Positions 33,615-41,842 of a DNA stretch of 64,000 nt are shown here, piece by piece. The notes under the pieces were generated by a model, which was given only the letters and a program-made list of their open reading frames with translations, had not been told where the DNA came from and searched no databases. The stretch's first letter is position 1; each line of letters starts with the position of its first letter. Position numbers and translations under genes: made by a program. This DNA is from Rhodovastum sp963709085 (GTDB lineage Bacteria; Pseudomonadota; Alphaproteobacteria; Acetobacterales; Acetobacteraceae), in the NCBI GenBank assembly GCA_963709085.1, contig CAVPVB010000024.1:558001-622000 (forward strand). The letters are read 5' to 3'.

Positions 33615-36600
33615 TTACTCCGCCGCCACCGCCGTCCGAGCGTCGAGCTTGCGCAGTGTCCGATCGATCCACAACTTGGTCAGCTTCTCCTGCAGCGAGT
33701 TCTGCCGCAGCCGTTCGTTGAGCGCCGGGAAATCCACCCGATCGAGCGGCTGGTCCTGGTTGAAGCAGGAGAAGATCACCGTCCGTTCGCCGGTCTCGGG
33801 GTCGATCTGCGGTTGCAGGCACTGGGCGCAGACTTCCTTCATCATGCACTGCATCGGCGAGTTGATGCTGCCAATCGCGGTGTGTCCCGGCCGCAGATAG
33901 GGCGCCAGCACCCCGCGCCGCGCCACGCCGACCGCCTGCATCATGCGGTCCGAGCCGATGACCAGCAGGTGCTCGGCCTCGTTCAGCGGAATCGGCTGGC
34001 CGTCCAGCCTGCCGGCGCCATAGGCGGCGATCGCCTGCACGATATTGCCGACGAAGCTGCGATCCTGGGGACGGGTCGGGGTGAAGCCGGGCGCCTCGTC
34101 GCAGCACCAGATGATCACGTCGGCGGCGCGCTCGATCTCCTCCAGCTTGTAGCGATCGCGCAGCGCCTTGTAGCCGGCGAAGTAGATCACCCGGCTGCCG
34201 GCCGCGCGCAGCGCCGCCCCGATCGAGAACAGCACCGCATTGCCGAGGCCGCCGCCGATCAACGCGACGGTGGTGTTGGGATGGATGTCGGTGGGCGTGC
34301 CGGTCGGCCCCATCAGCACGACGCGCTCGCCTGGCTGCAGATGGGCGCATAAATCGGAACTGCCGCCCATCTCCAGCGCAATCACCGACAGCAGGCCGCG
34401 CGCCTTGTCGGTCCAGGCGCCGGTCATCGCCAGCCCCTCCATCGACAGCAGCGTCGTGCCCAGCCCGGCTTCGGTCAGACGGGGGGCGTTCATTTCGTAG
34501 TTCTGCAGGCGGTAGAACTGGCCGGGGCGGAAGGCGCGGGAAGCGGCCGGGGCGCGCAGCACCACTTCGACGATGTTCGGCGTCAGCCGGTTCACCGCAT
34601 GCACGCAGGCGGTGAGTTCGTCGCGGCAGCGGGTAATCAGGTCCCGCCCGGACACCGGCGAGGGCGCAAGCTGGGCCAGCACCCGGCTGACCAGCGGATA
34701 GCCGCGCTTGGCGCTGCCCATGGCCTTGACGACGTTGCCGAAGAAACTCGGGTGCAGATCGCCGAAGAAGCTGATGAAGCGGCCTTCGCCGGTGCGGTGC
34801 ATCAGGATGTGGCTGTCATCCGGCTTGGCCAGCGAACGCACCGGCGTGACCGGATTGCCCTCGATGTCCACCGCCTGGAAGTATTTGCCGTCCAGCCGGA
34901 TGCGGCCCTCCTGCATCGCACCCGGCTCGCGCGCCAGCACCGTGTTGGGCTGGGTGCCGGCGGCCACCAGCACGGCGCGCGCCGGCAGCACCACTTCGGT
35001 GCCGTCGGCGCGGGCGCAGCGCAGCCCGGCGGCGTGGCCGAAGCGATCCACCTCGACGGCGACCGGGGCGAGGCCCTGGGCGAACCGCACCGCCTCCTCC
35101 ATCGCCTTCGCCACTTCCTCGTGGTTGAGCGTGTAGGACGGGCTTTCGGTCAGCTTGCGGCGATAGGCGACGGTCGCCCCGCCCCAGGATTCCAGCAACT
35201 CAGCCAGCCGGGGCAGACGGCCCGCGGCGGCGGCAGCGTCGCGCTCGGCGCGGATCGCCTCGGCATGGCTGAGGAACTCGGCGGCGATCTCCGCTTCCTC
35301 CTCGCTCCAGGCGGCGCGCACCGCCGGCTCGCCACGCTCGGCGACCAGGGTGCGGTAGCGCAGCGCGAACTTCTCCACCTGCCGCACATAGTAGGCGAGG
35401 CTTTCGGTCGCGGTGTCGATGGCGGTCAGGCCGCCGCCGATCACCACCACCGGCAGGCGCAGCTGCAGGTTGGCGATGGAGGACAGCTTCGCCGCCCCGG
35501 TGAGTTGCAGCCCCATCAGGAAATCGCTGGCCTGGCGCACGCCGCGGGCGAGCCCGTTCGGCATGTCGATGATGGTCGGCCGCCCCGCGCCCATGCACAG
35601 CGCCACATGGTCGAAGCCCATCGCCCAGGCATCGTCCACCGACAGGGTGGCGCCGCCGCCGAAGCGCACGCCACCGAAGGCGGCGAAGGCGGTGCGCCGC
35701 TCCAGCAGGATGCGGATCAGCTTGAGGTAGTTCTTGTTCCAGCGCACGGTGATGCCGTACTCGGCGACGCCGCCGAAGCCGGCCATCACCCGGTCATCGA
35801 GGTTCTCGTACAGCGTCTCGACATCGCGCACCGGCCGGCGCGGATCGAAGCCGAGCGGCTCCAGCTTCAGCCCGTCAATCGCCACCACGGTGTGGCCATC
35901 GTTCAGCAAATGGTGCGCGAGGGTAAAGCCGGCCGGACCGAGGCCGACGATCAGCACTTTCCGCCCGGACTCCGGCAGCGGCAGCGGCCGGCGGATATCC
36001 AGCGGGTTCCAGCGGGTCAGCAGCGAATAGATTTCGAACCCCCAGGGCAGCCCGAGCACATCCTTGAGGATGGCGGTCTCGGCCTGCGGGATATCGACCG
36101 GCTCCTGCTTCTGATAGATGCAGGCCTTCATGCAGTCGTTGCAAATGCGGTGGCCGGTGGCCGCCAGCATCGGGTTGTCGATGGCAATCGTCGCGAAAGC
36201 GCCGAGGACAAAACCCTGCGCCCGCAGGGAATGCATTTCGCTGATCTTCACTTCCAGCGGGCAGCCCGCCAGGGCGACGCCGAACGGCGATTTCTGGAAT
36301 CCGCCACTCTTGCGGTCCTTCAGGCCGCGGCTGCAGGAATCCTTGCCCTGCGAATGGCACCAGATGCAGTAATTCATCTGGTCGAGCGCCTGCTGGTCGT
36401 TCATGCCCGGATCGGTCAGGGCGAACCCTTCGCGATGGCGCCATTCATGCTCAGGCAGGCGCTGCATCGTCACGCCGTGGCGTTCGATGGTCTCCACCGG
36501 CACCAGGCGCTGCGGATCAGGCTTCTGCGGCACCCGGAACAGGGTGCCGCCGGCGTGGGCGGCGCGACCCTCCGGCGACAGCGTCGCCCAGGCGGCGTAT

Positions 36601-37079
36601 TGCATGGCGAGGTCGATCAGCGGCGTGCGATCGTTACGTTGCCACGCCTCGACATGGGTGGCGAAGCTGATTTCGGTGAGCGGCACGGTCATCTCGGCTT
36701 CCAGCGCCGCGCGCAGGGCGGCGCCGTCGAAGCCGGACGGGTCAGGGAACTTCTTCACCGCCTGGCGCTGCACGAACAGCCGCTTGCAGGCATGCACCGG
36801 ATCGAGCTGGCGGGTGCGCGCCACCAGCGCTTCCAGCGCCTCCTCCAGGCCGAACAACTGCGACACGAAATCTTCCAGCACCGGCCCCAGCGCCATGATC
36901 AGATGGCTCTCGGCCAGCGGCTCCAGCGCCTCCGGCGCGGCTCGCGCGGCCAGCAGCCGGGCTTGCAGCCCGGCATCGTGCCCGGCCAGATGGCCGAGAA
37001 AACACTTGTCCAGCGCGATCAGGCCCGCGCTTGTGCCGAGTGCGGCGATATCGGTGCCGAAGCCCAGTTGGGTGTCCAT
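33615..37079 (-). CDS. Giant GltD-PyrK (Nfn-like) fusion oxidoreductase
   Basis: 1154 residues. An uncharacterised helical N-terminus (1-225) is followed by Cys clusters CIWCHSQGKDSC (about 236-247) and CNDCMKAC (about 310), as in GltD-type Fe-S domains. Two dinucleotide folds come next: VGLGPAGFTLAHHLL (about 378) and VIGGGLTAIDTATESL (about 546), with FAD motif VLVAAGTQPNT (about 715). A PyrK/ferredoxin-reductase domain starts at RPGQFYRLQNYEM (about 851), has NAD fold IGGGLGNAVLF (about 941) and ends with CMMKEVCAQC (about 1080) and a later FSC for [2Fe-2S]. This order resembles NfnB plus NfnA, which couple NADH, NADPH and ferredoxin. Function is inferred; cytoplasmic. Confidence 0.8.
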   Translation of the reverse strand: MDTQLGFGTDIAALGTSAGLIALDKCFLGHLAGHDAGLQARLLAARAAPEALEPLAESHLIMALGPVLEDFVSQLFGLEEALEALVARTRQLDPVHACKRLFVQRQAVKKFPDPSGFDGAALRAALEAEMTVPLTEISFATHVEAWQRNDRTPLIDLAMQYAAWATLSPEGRAAHAGGTLFRVPQKPDPQRLVPVETIERHGVTMQRLPEHEWRHREGFALTDPGMNDQQALDQMNYCIWCHSQGKDSCSRGLKDRKSGGFQKSPFGVALAGCPLEVKISEMHSLRAQGFVLGAFATIAIDNPMLAATGHRICNDCMKACIYQKQEPVDIPQAETAILKDVLGLPWGFEIYSLLTRWNPLDIRRPLPLPESGRKVLIVGLGPAGFTLAHHLLNDGHTVVAIDGLKLEPLGFDPRRPVRDVETLYENLDDRVMAGFGGVAEYGITVRWNKNYLKLIRILLERRTAFAAFGGVRFGGGATLSVDDAWAMGFDHVALCMGAGRPTIIDMPNGLARGVRQASDFLMGLQLTGAAKLSSIANLQLRLPVVVIGGGLTAIDTATESLAYYVRQVEKFALRYRTLVAERGEPAVRAAWSEEEAEIAAEFLSHAEAIRAERDAAAAAGRLPRLAELLESWGGATVAYRRKLTESPSYTLNHEEVAKAMEEAVRFAQGLAPVAVEVDRFGHAAGLRCARADGTEVVLPARAVLVAAGTQPNTVLAREPGAMQEGRIRLDGKYFQAVDIEGNPVTPVRSLAKPDDSHILMHRTGEGRFISFFGDLHPSFFGNVVKAMGSAKRGYPLVSRVLAQLAPSPVSGRDLITRCRDELTACVHAVNRLTPNIVEVVLRAPAASRAFRPGQFYRLQNYEMNAPRLTEAGLGTTLLSMEGLAMTGAWTDKARGLLSVIALEMGGSSDLCAHLQPGERVVLMGPTGTPTDIHPNTTVALIGGGLGNAVLFSIGAALRAAGSRVIYFAGYKALRDRYKLEEIERAADVIIWCCDEAPGFTPTRPQDRSFVGNIVQAIAAYGAGRLDGQPIPLNEAEHLLVIGSDRMMQAVGVARRGVLAPYLRPGHTAIGSINSPMQCMMKEVCAQCLQPQIDPETGERTVIFSCFNQDQPLDRVDFPALNERLRQNSLQEKLTKLWIDRTLRKLDARTAVAAE

Positions 37080-37112
37080 GCGATATTCGGTCCTCGGGGA
37101 CGGGCGCGGCGG

Positions 37113-37601
37113 TCAGACCAGCCGGCGCAGGAGGGAGAGGAAGCGGCCCCGCTCGGCCATGTCCAGGGGGGCGAGGGTCGCTTCGGTGATGCGGCAGGCG
37201 CATGGCATGGCCCGCGCGGCCACGGCAAGCCCGGACGGTGTCGGCACGAGCACGGCGGTGCGGCGGTCGGCCGGGTCGCGCCGCCGCTCGACCAGGCCGC
37301 GCGCCACCAGCCGGCGAACCACGCCCTGGATGGTGGCCGGGTCCATCGCCGCCTGACGGCCGAGCAGGTTCTGGGTGACGCGGCCCTGTTCCACCACCTT
37401 GGCCAGGGCGATGAACTGGGTGGGGGTCAGGTCGGCCTCGCCGATGCAGTCCTGGAAGATCGCGGTATGGCGCTGGTAGGCGCGGCGGAGCAGGAAACCG
37501 ACCTGCGCCTCAACAGAACCGTCCGCCGGCGTCTGGTACGCCGCCGGTCCGGCCGCTTCTGCCATAGAAGTATGCGCCCGCATCGCCGTCCCGTGATCCA
37601 T
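37113..37601 (-). CDS. MarR-family transcriptional regulator
   Basis: 162 residues. Winged helix of the MarR type: GFLLRRAYQRHTAIF (dimer helix), LTPTQFIALAKVVEQGRVTQNLLGRQAAMDPATIQGVVRRL (helix-turn-helix), GLVERRRDPADRRTAVLVPT (wing with the conserved DxRR). Two further Met codons (37583, 37565) are possible starts. It lies 33 bases upstream of the fusion oxidoreductase on the same strand, so it probably controls that gene, perhaps in response to an aromatic or redox signal. CACR in the C-terminal part (MPCACRITEA) could be redox-sensitive, but this is speculative. Confidence 0.9.
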   Translation of the reverse strand: MDHGTAMRAHTSMAEAAGPAAYQTPADGSVEAQVGFLLRRAYQRHTAIFQDCIGEADLTPTQFIALAKVVEQGRVTQNLLGRQAAMDPATIQGVVRRLVARGLVERRRDPADRRTAVLVPTPSGLAVAARAMPCACRITEATLAPLDMAERGRFLSLLRRLV

Positions 37602-37625
37602 CGGGCACGGGGTTTAGGGCTGCGG

Positions 37626-37643
37626 TCATATGTGTGCAAATGA
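37626..37643. promoter_or_regulatory. Imperfect palindrome, possible MarR operator
   Basis: TCATATGTGTGCAAATGA lies 25 bases upstream of the MarR start. Twelve of 18 positions are symmetric, and it is AT-rich within GC-rich surroundings, as expected for a MarR-type operator. No experimental or comparative support. Confidence 0.3.
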
Positions 37644-37692
37644 TCCCGGCGCCATCCCCTTATGCCGAATGGGGGGCGGCGGCAGGCCGCGA

Positions 37693-37851
37693 TCAGTCCT
37701 TGTTCACCTCGGTGGCATCCGGCACCTCGCGGCGGTGGGCCGCCTCGGGTGGATCGGAATCGGCGCCGCGGGCCGCCGGCTGACTGCCGAGACGGGTTTC
37801 CGGCAGCAGGTCGCGCGCCAAAGCCAGGCGACGGAAATCATGCTGAAACAT
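37693..37851 (-). CDS. Small hypothetical protein
   Basis: 52 residues from ATG 37849-37851 (MFQHDFRRLALARDLLPETR). GGAG lies nine to twelve bases upstream, which supports this start over the ATG at 37881. The protein is polar, with a basic amphipathic N-terminal helix and an Asp/Pro-rich tail (GADSDPPEAAHRREVPDATE). I do not recognise it. It sits alone between the MarR gene and an exported protein gene. Confidence 0.4.
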   Translation of the reverse strand: MFQHDFRRLALARDLLPETRLGSQPAARGADSDPPEAAHRREVPDATEVNKD

Positions 37852-37980
37852 AACGTTCGCTCCGGTTCCGGGCATCGCCAATGAAGCAGGGACTCGTCAC
37901 CAGACGGTGACCGCGAGATACGCACCCGACCCCGTCCGGTCCTGCACGCCGGGCCGGAGGCCCGGCCCGGCGTGACCAGC

Positions 37981-38271
37981 TCAGTTGGTCTTGGGGGCGG
38001 CAGGCGCGTCGGCGACGGGGGGCGCCTGTGTCACCGGCGCATGGCTGCCGGCCTTGTCGGTCATGACCGCCCCCTGCCCGGCAGGCTTGCCGATCCCCGG
38101 CTTGGTCCCACCCTGTTTGCCGGCGTCCGGCTTGCCCGTCTCCGGGCCGGCGGCAACGCGGGTGATTTGCTGTTTCGGCACCGGCACGGTCTGGGCGACC
38201 TGGGCCAGCGCCGGCAGGGAGACGGCGCCGGTCAGCAGGACGGCGAGCGCAAGGCGGCTGAGGGTTTTCAT
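37981..38271 (-). CDS. Small exported protein, unknown function
   Basis: 96 residues. Residues 1-23 are a clear signal peptide (MKTLSRLALAVLLTGAVSLPALA). The mature part is low complexity, rich in Lys, Gly, Pro and Ala, with spaced GKPxxGK motifs and no Cys. AAGGAGA precedes the ATG at good spacing. Periplasmic or surface location is inferred; function unknown. Confidence 0.7.
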   Translation of the reverse strand: MKTLSRLALAVLLTGAVSLPALAQVAQTVPVPKQQITRVAAGPETGKPDAGKQGGTKPGIGKPAGQGAVMTDKAGSHAPVTQAPPVADAPAAPKTN

Positions 38272-38415
38272 CGCTGATGTCTCCTTCGCTCCGGCATGAT
38301 CGCCGGGCCATGCGAAGGAGACAGCCGGGGCGCGGCGGCCGCCGGGCAGGATGAAGGCGGCCCCGCGGCAGCGGATGAAAAAACGGAAATCCAGGGCTGT
38401 CGGCCGGCTGGCGTG

Positions 38416-38997
38416 TCATCGCGACACCGGCTGGGTGTCGAACTGGGCATCGGCCGCCGCCACCCGGGCGACCGGCAGCGGCGGAAGATAAATGAGGCGT
38501 TGCAACGTCGCATCCGGACCAAGGGTGAACAAAGGCCCGGTCAGCGCTTGCCTTGCCATCCCCACATCGCCGGACATGCCCGCGTTTTCGACCCGGATCA
38601 TGGCGTCGACCACGGCCTGGGACGGCGCGCCCGGCGCGATGCCAAGCGTCTGGCGCACCTCCTGACGCGCCTGCAGCATCCGCATCTGATCCAACGGCGA
38701 GGCAAAGGCGTAGCGCGGATTGCTCGACAACTCGCCGGACCAGTACTCCAGCGCGATCACGGCCCGTGCCGCCTCGACCGGGCGGCCGGCGGTGTGGCTG
38801 GGGTCGGCAAACGCCCAGCCGGCGAAGCTCGCCGCCGCCTGGTCAACATCGCCATTGGTGCCAAGCGCCCCCGGCGGCACGACAGGGGTATCGGGCGGCG
38901 GCGTTATCGTCGCGCAGGCCGCCGGCAACCATGCGGCGGCAAGGAAAGAAAGGTAGCGCGCCGTGTTGCGCGGGGCGCAAAAAGCAATCCCGGGCAT
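38416..38997 (-). CDS. Putative lipoprotein
   Basis: 193 residues. The N-terminal FLAAAWLPAAC reads as a type II signal peptide with a lipobox (LPAAC), so the protein is likely anchored by Cys at about residue 28. The mature part is helical, with SFAGWAFADPSHTAGRPVEAARAVIALEYW and RMLQARQEVRQTLGI. A similar pattern occurs in exported acetobacterial proteins; I cannot name a family. A sigma-70-like promoter lies about 30 bases upstream. It may be surface-exposed or periplasmic. Confidence 0.7.
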   Translation of the reverse strand: MPGIAFCAPRNTARYLSFLAAAWLPAACATITPPPDTPVVPPGALGTNGDVDQAAASFAGWAFADPSHTAGRPVEAARAVIALEYWSGELSSNPRYAFASPLDQMRMLQARQEVRQTLGIAPGAPSQAVVDAMIRVENAGMSGDVGMARQALTGPLFTLGPDATLQRLIYLPPLPVARVAAADAQFDTQPVSR

Positions 38998-39025
38998 CTG
39001 AGATCCCGCTATTCGTTAGAATTCA

Positions 39026-39053
39026 GAGATAGATGCGGCGCGGGCGAATTCAA
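39026..39053 (-). promoter_or_regulatory. Candidate promoter of the lipoprotein gene
   Basis: On the minus strand TTGAAT and TATCTC are 16 bases apart, with the -10 about 30 bases before the ATG at 38997, inside the AT-rich stretch. Confidence 0.35.
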
Positions 39054-39265
39054 TGCCTTGTTGTTCTGTTGCCGGCTTCTGTGCGACACATTTGGTTGAT
39101 CCAATCTCGGCAATTTACAATATCACGCACCTGAAATCAGTTGGTCACATGTTTATTGGTATGGAATTCGGCATTCCCGATTTGTCTAAATACTTTGATC
39201 GCGGCCGGATCGACTTCGGCGTCTGAAAAGCGCGCCGGAAGCGAAAAAAGCGCCCGTGAACAGAC

Positions 39266-39301
39266 AAAAGGGGCGCCCGGCCGAAGCCGGACGCCCCTTT
39301 T
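39266..39301 (-). terminator. Intrinsic terminator after actP
   Basis: AAAAGGGGCG and CGCCCCTTTT flank an inner CCGGC/GCCGG stem with loop CGAA, giving a strong hairpin followed by U residues in both directions. It lies 26 bases beyond the actP stop. Confidence 0.85.
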
Positions 39302-39326
39302 CGGGCAGTGTAATTGGGACTGTGCG

Positions 39327-41030
39327 TCAGTGCGACGCCGCACCCTCCGCCCCGATACCGGTTTGACTGCGGACATACTGCGCGTCGAACTTCGCGCGCT
39401 CGCCGCGCGCGCGCGCCGTGCGGTCGATGATCGAGAACAACCAGCAGCCGAGGAAGGCAGCCGGCATGGAGAACAGCGCCGGCGCATTATACGGGAACGG
39501 CGCCGAACCGGCCGGATTGCCGAGCACCACCACCCAGATCGACGGGCTGAGCACGGTCAGCGTCACCGCCGAAATCAGGCCGAGCCAGCCGCCGAGCACC
39601 GCGCCCAGCGTGGTCAGCCCGCGCCAGTACATCGACACGATCAGCACCGGAAAATTGGCGCTGGCGGCAATGGCGAAGGCCAGACCCACCATGAAGGCGA
39701 TGTTCTGCTTCTCGAAGGCAATGCCCAGCCCGATGGCGACCACGCCGAGCACCAGCGTGGTGATCTTGGAGACGCGCAGTTCCTCCCGCTCGTTGACGCG
39801 GCCGCGGCGCCACACGCTGGCATAGAGGTCGTGGCTGACCGCCGAGGCGCCGGCCAGCGTCAGCCCGGACACCACCGCGAGGATGGTCGCGAACGCCACC
39901 GCCGAGATGAAGCCGAGCAGCAAATCGCCGCCCACCGCCTGGGCCAGCCACACCGCCGCCATGTTGGCGCCGCCACGCAGCCCGGAGCCGACCGGGCCGG
40001 TCAGGTAGTCCGGGTTCTGCGAGACCAGGGTGATCGCCCCGAAGCCGATGATGAAGGTGAGGATATAGAAATACCCGATGAAACCGGTCGCCCAGAACAC
40101 CGACCTGCGGGCCTCCTTCGCGTCGGCCACGGTGAAGAAGCGCATCAGGATATGCGGCAGCCCGGCGGTGCCGAACATCAGCGCCAGGCCGAGCGAAATG
40201 GCCTCCACCGGGTTCGCCACGATCTTGCCGGGCAGCATGATCGCGTCGTGGTTCGGATGCACCTCGACCGCCCTGGCGAACAGCGCCGTCACGTCGAAGC
40301 CGAAATGCACCAGCACCAGCACCGCGATCAGCGTGGCGCCGCCGAGCAGCAGCCCGGCCTTGATGATCTGCACCCAGGTGGTGGCCAGCATGCCGCCGAA
40401 GGTAACGTACAGCACCATCAGCACGCCGACCAGCACCACCGCGACGTTGTAGTCCAGGCCGAACAGCAGCTTGATGAGCTGACCGGCGCCGACCATCTGG
40501 GCGATCAGGTAGAACGCCACCACCACCAGCGTGCCGGAAGCGGCCAGGCTGCGCAGCGGCGTCTGCTCCAGCCGGTAGCTGACCACGTCGGCGAAGGTGA
40601 ACTTGCCGAGGTTGCGCAGCCGCTCGGCCATCAGCGTGACGATGATCGGCCAGCCCACCAGGAAGCCGATGGAATAGATCAGGCCGTCATAGCCGCTGGC
40701 ATAGACGAGGGCGGAAATGCCCAGGAACGAGGCGGCCGACATGTAGTCGCCGGCAATCGCCAGGCCGTTCTGAAAGCCGGTGATGCCGCCGCCGGCGACA
40801 TAGAAATCCGCCGTCGTGCGGGTACGCCTGGCCGCCCAGTAGGTAATGAACAAGGTGACCAGAACAAAGCCCACGAACATCGCGATGGCGGTGACGTTGG
40901 CCGCCTGCTTCTGCGCCTGGCCGAAATCGGGGCCGGCGGCCAGGGCTGACCAGGAAGCCTGGGCCGGCCAGGCCGCGAGCAGCGACAGCGCCGCCAGCAG
41001 CAGCGCCCGGCCGATACGGGCCGGCATCAT
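39327..41030 (-). CDS. actP: Cation/acetate symporter
   Basis: 567 residues. Sodium:solute symporter family; ActP imports acetate and other short-chain acids with a cation. A cleavable-looking N-terminus (ALSLLAAWPAQA) precedes 13 hydrophobic segments. Family signatures are TTADFYVAGGGITGFQNGLAIAGDYMSAASFLG, the region SYRLEQTPLRSLAASGTLVVV, FGTAGLPHILMRFFTV, and GLTLAGASAVSHDLYA. It overlaps the DUF485 gene by four bases (ATGA), the standard pairing. The divergent prpE suggests use of imported propionate or acetate. Confidence 0.93.
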   Translation of the reverse strand: MMPARIGRALLLAALSLLAAWPAQASWSALAAGPDFGQAQKQAANVTAIAMFVGFVLVTLFITYWAARRTRTTADFYVAGGGITGFQNGLAIAGDYMSAASFLGISALVYASGYDGLIYSIGFLVGWPIIVTLMAERLRNLGKFTFADVVSYRLEQTPLRSLAASGTLVVVAFYLIAQMVGAGQLIKLLFGLDYNVAVVLVGVLMVLYVTFGGMLATTWVQIIKAGLLLGGATLIAVLVLVHFGFDVTALFARAVEVHPNHDAIMLPGKIVANPVEAISLGLALMFGTAGLPHILMRFFTVADAKEARRSVFWATGFIGYFYILTFIIGFGAITLVSQNPDYLTGPVGSGLRGGANMAAVWLAQAVGGDLLLGFISAVAFATILAVVSGLTLAGASAVSHDLYASVWRRGRVNEREELRVSKITTLVLGVVAIGLGIAFEKQNIAFMVGLAFAIAASANFPVLIVSMYWRGLTTLGAVLGGWLGLISAVTLTVLSPSIWVVVLGNPAGSAPFPYNAPALFSMPAAFLGCWLFSIIDRTARARGERAKFDAQYVRSQTGIGAEGAASH

Positions 41031-41329
41031 CGCGCGTCCTCCACGATCTCGCGGATCAGTTGTTCGTACTCGCCATTGGCGCGGGCGACATACCAGCCGG
41101 TGATGAGAATGGCCGACAGGATCACGCCGAGACCAAGCGGGAAGCCGAGCGTGACCACGCTGCCGATCCTGGTGGCCAGCAACGGCTTCTGGTAGGCAAC
41201 GGCGTAGATGAAGCCGCCATAGATGACCACCATGAGGACGGCGAGTTGCCGGCTGAACAGGCTGCGCTTGCGTTCCAGCTCGGCGAATTTCGGATTGGCC
41301 CTGACCCGGCTGATGACGTCCGTGTTCAT
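41027..41329 (-). CDS. DUF485 (YjcH-like) membrane protein
   Basis: 100 residues, two membrane helices (LAVLMVVIYGGFIYAVAY and FPLGLGVILSAILITGWYVARA). DUF485 proteins are encoded immediately before actP in many bacteria and are thought to assist the symporter. The NPKFAELERKRSLFSR motif before helix 1 and EYEQLIREIVEDAR at the end are typical. GGGAGAAGG precedes ATG 41327-41329. It starts the minus-strand actP operon. Confidence 0.92.
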   Translation of the reverse strand: MNTDVISRVRANPKFAELERKRSLFSRQLAVLMVVIYGGFIYAVAYQKPLLATRIGSVVTLGFPLGLGVILSAILITGWYVARANGEYEQLIREIVEDAR

Positions 41330-41842
41330 TACCTTCTCCCACTTCCCGCAGCCGCGATTCCGGCCCGGTGTTGCCATTCGCCGCGCCTGGAGACCCGCTC
41401 CCGCCCTTCGCAAAGCGCAACAGCCGTGGCTCTATCCCTGATGCATGGCTGGAATGCAAGGATTGACTTTTTTTCGAGACGGAACGGTGCGGACCCATCC
41501 GCGCGACGCCGCTGCAGCGACCGCATTGCCCCGCCCGCTCCGACCACGTAATTTGCCAGGGCTGACCAATCCCCGGAGCTCCGGCCCCGGGCAAACATCC
41601 GAGACGCTTCCGCCGGAGGTCATCCTCCGGCCAACGAAACGCAGGCAGGGAGACCCAGGACGTGACCATTGCATCCATTGCGCATGCGCGCCGCCCGGCG
41701 AACGGGACGGAAACGGTTCGTCACGGGCCGCAATCCGGCGCCCGCGTCTGAGCCGCGCCAACCGGGAACGCCGGGCCGCCGCCACCGACGTTTCGCATTC
41801 TGAATTTCAATTATGTAACTGGTCGCACTCCAGGAGACGATA
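41330..41842. other. Divergent intergenic region between DUF485-actP and prpE
   Basis: 513 bases with no supported gene; a 132-codon plus-strand frame covering it is Arg/Pro/Thr-rich with no family resemblance. It must hold the promoters of both operons. A T-tract (TTGACTTTTTTTCGAG, about 41462) and the AT-rich TTTCAATTATGTAACTGG just before prpE stand out, but I could not fit convincing -35/-10 or sigma-54 boxes. Confidence 0.6.

Larger units (their letters stand above)
38998..39326. other. AT-rich intergenic stretch
   Basis: 329 bases without a supported gene. Bases 39000-39240 are clearly AT-richer than the rest of the window. They hold a promoter candidate at 39026-39053, and the actP terminator at 39266-39301. 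A 25-codon frame starting ATG 39150 has no ribosome-binding site and is not called. Confidence 0.6.

Noticed and set aside
34599..37643. 1014-codon plus-strand open frame opposite the fusion oxidoreductase
   Set aside because: Antisense to a gene with intact cofactor motifs; low-complexity His/Arg/Gly-rich product with no family match.
39150..39227. 25-codon frame in the AT-rich stretch before actP
   Set aside because: No ribosome-binding site and too short to support without conservation.
39141..40949. 602-codon plus-strand open frame over actP
   Set aside because: Antisense to the symporter; the product is a run of His, Arg, Gln and Gly with no resemblance to a protein family.
41330..41842. 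Sigma-54 promoter before prpE or actP
   Set aside because: TGGCTGGAATGCA near 41446 has GG and GC only seven bases apart, not the required ten.
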